From positions 222,141 through 286,140 of the forward strand of contig NZ_JANYMP010000010.1 of assembly GCF_025061645.1 (NCBI RefSeq): 64,000 nt of DNA, given 5' to 3'. The translations under genes and the position numbers were made by a program. This document shows positions 53,946-64,000 of this stretch, in pieces. The stretch comes from Umezawaea endophytica (GTDB taxonomy: Bacteria; Actinomycetota; Actinomycetes; Mycobacteriales; Pseudonocardiaceae). Every line of letters begins with the position of its first letter. Positions within the stretch are counted from its first letter, which is position 1. A model generated the notes under the pieces. That model was not told where the DNA came from, ran no database searches, and saw only the letters and a list, made by a program, of their open reading frames with translations.

Positions 53946-55225
53946 CAGGGTTTCCCGACCCTCTTGGTGACCGTCGAGCGGGTGTCCAGCGTCATCTCGT
54001 CGGCGTCCTCCACCCCGGGCCGCAGCTTCACCGTGCCGGTGACCGGGTCGACGACGTCGACGACCTTGGCCAGCAGCTTCGCGGTGTCGGTGTTGCCCGA
54101 GGACGCCGCGAGCGCCACCGCGCGGCCGAGTTTGGCCGTGGCGGTCTCGACGTCGCCGGACTTGCGGGCCTCCAGGCCGTCCTGGATGACCTCCGCCAGT
54201 TCCGCCTGCCCGGTGTAGTGGGCGACCTCGCGGTTGATGCGCGTGGACAGGGCGCTGTCGTCGGTCCACACCGCCAGCACCTTGCCCTGCCCGAGGACGT
54301 CCCCGCCCGCGGTGAGCACGCTGACCCGGCCCGCGAGCATCCTGTCGCCCACACCGGCGGCCTTGACCTGCACGCACACGTGGTAGTCGCGGCTCTCCCC
54401 GCCCCACGCGCCGGTCGGGTAGTCGCCGGTGCGGGGCCCGGACTCGGTGCGCCGGTCGGTGAGGTCCAGGACGGTGGGGGACACCTGCTTCACGAATTTC
54501 ACCACCGCGCCCTCCGGTGTCCACAGCCGCAGCGACACCCCGCCGACGGCCTTGCCCATCGCGGTCGCGGTCATGGCGCGGAAGTCGTCGGCCAGCCCCT
54601 GCGGGTCGGCGACGATGTCGACCGTGCCGAGCATCGCCTCGGCGACCTTGCGCAGCTCCTCGACCTGCCAGTCCGTGCCCACGCCTCGGCAGTCGCAGGT
54701 GAAGTGGCCGCTGATCGAGGCGAGCGTGCGGGAGAGCTGGGCGGGTGTCTCGTGCTGGTTCTGGCCGTCGGTGAGCAGGATCGCGTGCTTGAGGCCGCCG
54801 CGGTGGCGGGCCAGTACCCGGTCGGCGAGCGCGAGCCACCGGCCCATGGCGGTGCCGCCGTCGGCGGTGAGGCCGCGCACGAGCCGCTTGGCCTCGAGCT
54901 TGGTGCGGGTGCTCGCGACGGCGAGGCCCTGTTCGCGCGGGTAGACCATGCGGACGGTGTCGGTGCCCTCGATGACCGCGAACGACACGCCGTCGCGCAG
55001 CGCGTCGATGGCGGTGACGGTGGCGTGCTTGGCGGCGTTGAGCTTCGCGGGCGGGTACCGCATCGACCCGGAGCAGTCGACGATGATCACCTGGGCGATG
55101 TCGGCGGAGGACACGGGTGCGGAGGACACCCCGCTCGCGGACACCGTGACGATCGCGTCGACCTCGCGCGCCCCCTCCGGCAGGTACTCGTTCTGGAAGA
55201 CCTCCACGGCGAACTCAGCGCTCAC
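53945..55225 (-). CDS. VWA-domain protein
   Basis: A 426-residue protein with a VWA domain at about 40-230 and an intact MIDAS site: DCSGSM, the Thr in ADGGTAMG, and the Asp in LLTDGQNQHE. The C-terminal half contains beta-rich and helical segments (ARKSGDVETATAKLGRAVALA). There is no signal peptide or transmembrane helix, so it acts in the cytoplasm, probably as an adaptor for protein complexes. It lies between the PP2C and FHA genes and overlaps the PP2C end by 11 bases. Confidence 0.88.
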   Translation of the reverse strand: MSAEFAVEVFQNEYLPEGAREVDAIVTVSASGVSSAPVSSADIAQVIIVDCSGSMRYPPAKLNAAKHATVTAIDALRDGVSFAVIEGTDTVRMVYPREQGLAVASTRTKLEAKRLVRGLTADGGTAMGRWLALADRVLARHRGGLKHAILLTDGQNQHETPAQLSRTLASISGHFTCDCRGVGTDWQVEELRKVAEAMLGTVDIVADPQGLADDFRAMTATAMGKAVGGVSLRLWTPEGAVVKFVKQVSPTVLDLTDRRTESGPRTGDYPTGAWGGESRDYHVCVQVKAAGVGDRMLAGRVSVLTAGGDVLGQGKVLAVWTDDSALSTRINREVAHYTGQAELAEVIQDGLEARKSGDVETATAKLGRAVALAASSGNTDTAKLLAKVVDVVDPVTGTVKLRPGVEDADEMTLDTRSTVTKRVGKP

Positions 55226-56195
55226 GCCCCACCCCCACCTCGATGACGACCACGGTGATGTTGTCGTGCCCGCCCGCGTGCAGCGCGGCGGCGACCAGGT
55301 CGCGCGCGATCTCCAGCGGGGCCGCGCCGCGGGGGCGGACGGCGTCGAGGTCCTCGACCTCGGGCAGGTAGTTCCACAGGCCGTCGCTGCACAGCAGCAC
55401 GATCCCGCCCTCCTCCGGGACGACGGTCACCACGTGCGGGCTGACCTGCCCGGAGTCGCCGCCCAGCCACCGCGACAGCACGTGGGAGCGGCGGTCGTTG
55501 ACCGCTTCGGCCTCGGTGAGGACCCCGTCGGCGACGAGCTGCGCCGCCCACGTGTCGTCCTTCGTGAGCCGCCGCGACGGGGTCTTCGCGCCGTCGTCGG
55601 CCAGCCAGTACGCGCGGCTGTCGCCGACCCAGCCGACGACGACGCCGCTGTCGGTGCGCATCGCCGACACGTACGTGCACGACGGCGCCACGTCCTGGGC
55701 CTCGGGGCGGGCCAGCTCACCGGCCGCGCGGTTGGCCGACGCGACCGCCAGCACGGTCGCCCGCTCCGGGTCGGAGCCTTCGACCAGCGCGTCGACCAGG
55801 ACGGCGTTGGCGGCGTCCACGGCGGCCTGCGACGCCTCGTCGGACCGCTCGGAGGACGCGACGCCGTCGCACACGATCGCCGCGACCCCGCGGGCGTGGA
55901 CGTGGCCGAACGCCATGGAGTCCTCGTTGCGGGCCCGGCGCCTGCCCCGGTCGCTGATCCCGGCGATCGTGGGCAGCACGAACTCCATCCGGTCCCGCCC
56001 GACCGGCTGGGACCGGCCGCACTGCTCGCAGAAGCCGTCGTCGTCGATGTCCTCGCTGCCGCACGCGCACTGCGCCGCCGCGGACCCGTCCGGGCCGCCG
56101 ACCGGGGTGGCGCGCACCAGCAGGTTGCGGCCGCACTCCTCGCAGAACCGGTCCTTGGCGCCGACGGGGGCGTCGCACTCGGGGCAGTTGGTCAT
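55215..56195 (-). CDS. PP2C-family Ser/Thr phosphatase with zinc ribbons
   Basis: A 326-residue phosphatase. Two N-terminal zinc ribbons (CPECDAPVGAKDRFCEECG, and CACGSEDIDDDGFCEQCG) precede a PP2C domain with RNEDSM, the metal-binding CDGVASS, WVGDSRAYWL, LLCSDGLWNYL and GGHDNITVVV. All metal-ligand Asp residues are kept, so it should be active. Located directly downstream of pknG with two bases between stop and start, it is the likely antagonist of the kinase. No membrane helix is present, unlike PstP. Confidence 0.92.
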   Translation of the reverse strand: MTNCPECDAPVGAKDRFCEECGRNLLVRATPVGGPDGSAAAQCACGSEDIDDDGFCEQCGRSQPVGRDRMEFVLPTIAGISDRGRRRARNEDSMAFGHVHARGVAAIVCDGVASSERSDEASQAAVDAANAVLVDALVEGSDPERATVLAVASANRAAGELARPEAQDVAPSCTYVSAMRTDSGVVVGWVGDSRAYWLADDGAKTPSRRLTKDDTWAAQLVADGVLTEAEAVNDRRSHVLSRWLGGDSGQVSPHVVTVVPEEGGIVLLCSDGLWNYLPEVEDLDAVRPRGAAPLEIARDLVAAALHAGGHDNITVVVIEVGVGRER

Positions 56196-56197
56196 GG

Positions 56198-61631
<5,434 letters not shown>

Positions 61632-61657
61632 CGGGTCCCCTTCCGCCTGAACCAGGT

Positions 61658-61680
61658 CTAGGGCTGTCCCACAAGCCTAG
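61658..61680 (-). promoter_or_regulatory. Imperfect palindrome upstream of glnX
   Basis: CTAGGGCT (61658-61665) and AAGCCTAG (61673-61680) form an inverted repeat with six of eight pairs, 27 bases upstream of glnX. It is a candidate operator of the pknG operon. Confidence 0.4.
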
Positions 61681-61843
61681 ATACCGCCTGGTCACCGTGG
61701 GGCCCAAACGTGATGATCCACTGGGCGGGCGCGGTCCACCAGACCCACCGGTCCGGAGATTTCCGGATTCACCCCGCTGGAACGCCCGAACGGGCAGCCC
61801 GCCGGGCGGCGGAGGCGACCCGCGCCCGGCCGGGCGAGTGAGG

Positions 61844-62401
61844 TCAGCGCGGGTCGTCGCGGGCGAGTTCGTCGCGGGCGGTCATCAACGCGAACCCCAG
61901 CAGGTTCAGGCCGCGCCACGTCGACGGCGTGAGCGCGCGCTCGTCGTCACCGCGCAACCCGATGCCCCAGATCCGGTCCAGCGGGCTCGCCTCCACCAGC
62001 ACCCGCTCGCCGGTGCGCAGCAGGTAGTCCCGCAGGGCGGGGTCCGAACCGAACTTCGCGACGTTCCCGGCCACCACGATCCCCACCCGGTGGGCGTCCC
62101 ACACGGCGCTGTCGAAGCCGCGCACCTGCCTGCCGATGTTCTTCGCCTCCGCGGGCGTGCGGGCGGCCAGCACCCGCCGCGCGGCCTCCTCGTCACCGAA
62201 CAGCCGCGCCTTGCCCGCCATCATGAAGTGCTCGGCGGTCGCGTACGTCGTGCCCTCGACGTCGAACGGCGACTCGTACCACTGGCTCAGGCACTCCGCG
62301 CCCGACGAGCCGGAGGACTTCGGCCCCCAGAAGAACACGAACGCCATCGGCACGCCGCCGTGCTCGGCGCGGCGGGCGCTGTCGAGGTCGCGGATGCCCA
62401 T
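61844..62401 (-). CDS. NADAR-domain protein (YbiA-like)
   Basis: A 185-residue NADAR protein: FFWGP, LSQWYESPFDVEGTTYATAEHFMM (in part), AKNIGRQVRGFD and RIWGIGL, the conserved segments of the YbiA/NADAR superfamily. Members are N-glycosidases linked to riboflavin intermediates or reversal of ADP-ribosylation of nucleobases. Its ATG overlaps the stop of the PNPOx-like gene by one base, so the two form an operon. Confidence 0.88.
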   Translation of the reverse strand: MGIRDLDSARRAEHGGVPMAFVFFWGPKSSGSSGAECLSQWYESPFDVEGTTYATAEHFMMAGKARLFGDEEAARRVLAARTPAEAKNIGRQVRGFDSAVWDAHRVGIVVAGNVAKFGSDPALRDYLLRTGERVLVEASPLDRIWGIGLRGDDERALTPSTWRGLNLLGFALMTARDELARDDPR

Positions 62402-62982
62402 CACGCCGTCCTGGGCGGCACCGGCAGCGGCAGGGCGGGCAGCCCGTCCATGCTCACGCCGTTGAAGTCCTTGCTCTCGCAGTAGGCGCGGAACTCCTCG
62501 TCGGACTTGCGGCCGAAGTACTCCGCGTGCAGCGTCCGCTCCTCGCGGTAGTCCATGAACGGCACCGCGAACCCGCAGGTGTCGCTGATCTGCTCGGCCG
62601 TCACCACGACTATCGCCCGCAGCGCGGGCCCGTCGGCGTCGCCGAACCCGCCGATCAGCTCCGCGAAGCGCGGGTCGTCGCGGAACACCGGCACCCCGGT
62701 GCCGTGGACCCGCACGATGTTCGGCGGCCCGGTGAACGCGCACCACATGAGCGTGATGCGGCCGTTCTCCCGCAGGTGGGCGATGGTTTCGGCGTGGCTG
62801 CCGCCGAAGTCCAGGTAGGCCACCGTCCGCTCGTCGAGCACCCGCAGCGACCCCGACCGGCCCTTGGGGGAGACGTTGACGAACCCGTCCCCGGCCAGCG
62901 GCGCCGTGCCGGTGAAGAAGATCGGCTGCGCGTCGATGAAGTCCCGGAGCCTGCCGTCGATCCGGTCGTAGACCTTTCCCAT
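62401..62982 (-). CDS. Pyridoxamine 5'-phosphate oxidase-like flavin protein
   Basis: A 193-residue split-barrel protein of the PNPOx-like superfamily: FIDAQPIFFTGTAPLAGDG at the start, VNVSPKG, VAYLDFGGSHAETIAHL and ALMWC-like core (ITLMWCAFTGPPNIVRVHG). It probably binds FMN or F420. It is upstream of and translationally coupled to the NADAR gene. Substrate unknown. Confidence 0.85.
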   Translation of the reverse strand: MGKVYDRIDGRLRDFIDAQPIFFTGTAPLAGDGFVNVSPKGRSGSLRVLDERTVAYLDFGGSHAETIAHLRENGRITLMWCAFTGPPNIVRVHGTGVPVFRDDPRFAELIGGFGDADGPALRAIVVVTAEQISDTCGFAVPFMDYREERTLHAEYFGRKSDEEFRAYCESKDFNGVSMDGLPALPLPVPPRTA

Positions 62983-63062
62983 ACCCCGATTATGGGCCGC
63001 GCACCCGTTCCCGATACCCGCTTTTTCCACACCGTGGACATACTCGGCGTGCTCGGGGGCGC

Positions 63063-63614
63063 TCACCGGTCGTCGCGCGCCAGCCGTCCGTGCAGGTGCT
63101 CGTCGTAACGCACACCGTCGCCGTACACGGCCGCCGACCGCAGCGTCCCCTCGATCAGGTAGCCCGCCCTCACCGCCACGCGGCACGACGCCTCGTTGGC
63201 CACCGCGTGGTAGAGCTGCACCCGGTGCAGGCCGACCCGCGCGAACGCCCACTCGGTCACCGCCCGCACCGCCGTGGTGGCGACCCCACGCCCGCGGGCC
63301 CACGGGGCGACCCGGTAGCCCATCTCCGCGCACCCCTGCTCGGGGTCGACCTTGTGCAGCGACACGGTGCCCAGCAGCCGCCCGGTGTCCGCGCCGACCA
63401 CCGAGAACGTGGCGTGCTCGCCGTCGGTCCAGTCCGCCATCCGCTCGCACCACTCGCGCGCGGAGGGCAGGTCCACCACCGAGGACACCGGGTTCCAGCG
63501 GACCGTGTCCGGGTCCAGCACCATCGCCAGCGCGTCCCGCGCCTCGCTCGCGTCGGGTGGCCGCAGCAGCAGGCCGCCGACGGCCAGTTCCACCGGTTCG
63601 ATCACGGGTGCCAT
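63063..63614 (-). CDS. GNAT-family N-acetyltransferase (RimJ/RimL-like)
   Basis: A 183-residue acetyltransferase: LLLRPPDASEARDAL, GTVSLHKVDPEQGCAEMGY, the acetyl-CoA loop APWARGRGVATTAVRAV, and LHRVQLYHAVANEASCRVA followed by AGYLIEGTLR. This is the pattern of RimJ/RimL-type protein N-acetyltransferases. A longer start exists upstream, but the ATG at 63614 begins the conserved region. It is divergent from the methyltransferase at the window end. Confidence 0.88.
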   Translation of the reverse strand: MAPVIEPVELAVGGLLLRPPDASEARDALAMVLDPDTVRWNPVSSVVDLPSAREWCERMADWTDGEHATFSVVGADTGRLLGTVSLHKVDPEQGCAEMGYRVAPWARGRGVATTAVRAVTEWAFARVGLHRVQLYHAVANEASCRVAVRAGYLIEGTLRSAAVYGDGVRYDEHLHGRLARDDR

Positions 63615-63669
63615 GGGGAGATCCTGACCCATCGGGCCGCCTCGGCGCAGTGCCCTAGGGTGCTGCACC

Positions 63670-64000
63670 GTGACCGAACCGGCCTTCCTGAACGACACCA
63701 GGACCTCCTACGACACCATCGCCGCCGACTACGCGGACGTCGTCGACGACCTGCTGGCCCGCACACCGCTGGACCGGGCGATGCTCGGCGCGTTCGCCGA
63801 GCACGTCACCGGCGGCCCGGTGGGCGACATCGGCTGCGGCCCCGGTCTGGTCACCCACCACCTGCGCGGACTCGGGCTGGACGCGTTCGGCGTCGACCTG
63901 TCGCCGGGGATGGTCGAGGTGGCCCGCCGCCGGTACCCGGACCTGCGCTTCGAGGTCGGGTCGATGCTGGAACTGGACCTGCCCGACGGCGGCCTGGGCG
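63670..64000 (+). CDS. SAM-dependent methyltransferase, 5' part
   Basis: The first 110 residues of a class I methyltransferase running off the window: FLNDTRTSYDTIAADYADVV is a common start, and GDIGCGPGLVTHHLRGLG is motif I with GVDLSPGMV as motif II. The GTG at 63670 is used. Substrate cannot be told from this part. Confidence 0.85.
   Translation, partial: MTEPAFLNDTRTSYDTIAADYADVVDDLLARTPLDRAMLGAFAEHVTGGPVGDIGCGPGLVTHHLRGLGLDAFGVDLSPGMVEVARRRYPDLRFEVGSMLELDLPDGGLG

Overview
The window is high-GC DNA (G/C-rich third positions, frequent GTG/TTG starts, stop-start overlaps) from an actinomycete chromosome. The gene set points to a filamentous soil organism, probably of the Pseudonocardiales (Saccharothrix/Lentzea/Actinosynnema type); that placement is inference. 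Supporting genes are an AfsR/SARP regulator, Scr1/DUF5753-type XRE regulator, GlnX-GlnH-PknG signalling genes, Tat- and Sec-exported carbohydrate-active enzymes, an F420-type LLM oxidoreductase and HrpA. No rRNA, tRNA, CRISPR array or insertion sequence was recognised.

Layout. 0-8 kb: 3' end of a serine hydrolase, a PLDc_N membrane protein, a NarL-type two-component pair, an AfsR-like regulator, an Rv0909/CsbD-like helical protein, a GrpB-domain protein, a membrane protein, and a scar where two convergent genes have both lost their 3' halves (7627-8156). 8.4-18.8 kb: a secreted polysaccharide-degradation block with GH127-ricin and GH76 (translationally coupled), a GH114-like lipoprotein, a CBM56/beta-helix (GH55-like) protein and a GH64 beta-1,3-glucanase. 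The last two share a near-identical GAGAGCGCTCTC operator; the GH127 promoter carries a different LacI-type palindrome. 19-32 kb: small metabolic, stress and resistance genes (XdhC-like, alpha/beta hydrolase, orphan Imm1, Old Yellow Enzyme/MarR pair, SRPBCC protein, XRE regulator, DrrC-like UvrA, VOC/AraC pair, lincosamide-type nucleotidyltransferase, winged-helix protein, GNAT, PadR). 32-39 kb: an SNF2 helicase-SWIM pair, a DUF5703 protein with a propeller lipoprotein, and an HExxH peptidase. 39-47 kb: aldo/keto reductase, LLM oxidoreductase-UppP-phosphatase run, GNAT, secreted M4 protease, a complete tyrosine recombinase and a DUF4240 protein. 47.5-51.4 kb: HrpA helicase. 51.4-61.6 kb: a minus-strand run glnX-glnH-(unknown)-pknG-PP2C-VWA-FHA followed by an O-methyltransferase and a P-loop kinase. 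61.8-64 kb: NADAR, PNPOx-like, GNAT and the start of a methyltransferase.

The two most interesting signals follow. (1) A 23-bp AT-rich repeat occurs three times in the same orientation (13085, 30825, 46631). Each copy lies at or just beyond the 3' end of a small minus-strand gene (VOC, GNAT, DUF4240), and the third abuts the 5' end of the tyrosine recombinase gene; this resembles a recombinase-target or cassette-boundary arrangement. (2) The PknG operon packs sensor, kinase, phosphatase, FHA reader and a VWA protein together, and kinase, phosphatase and FHA proteins each begin with similar zinc-ribbon modules.
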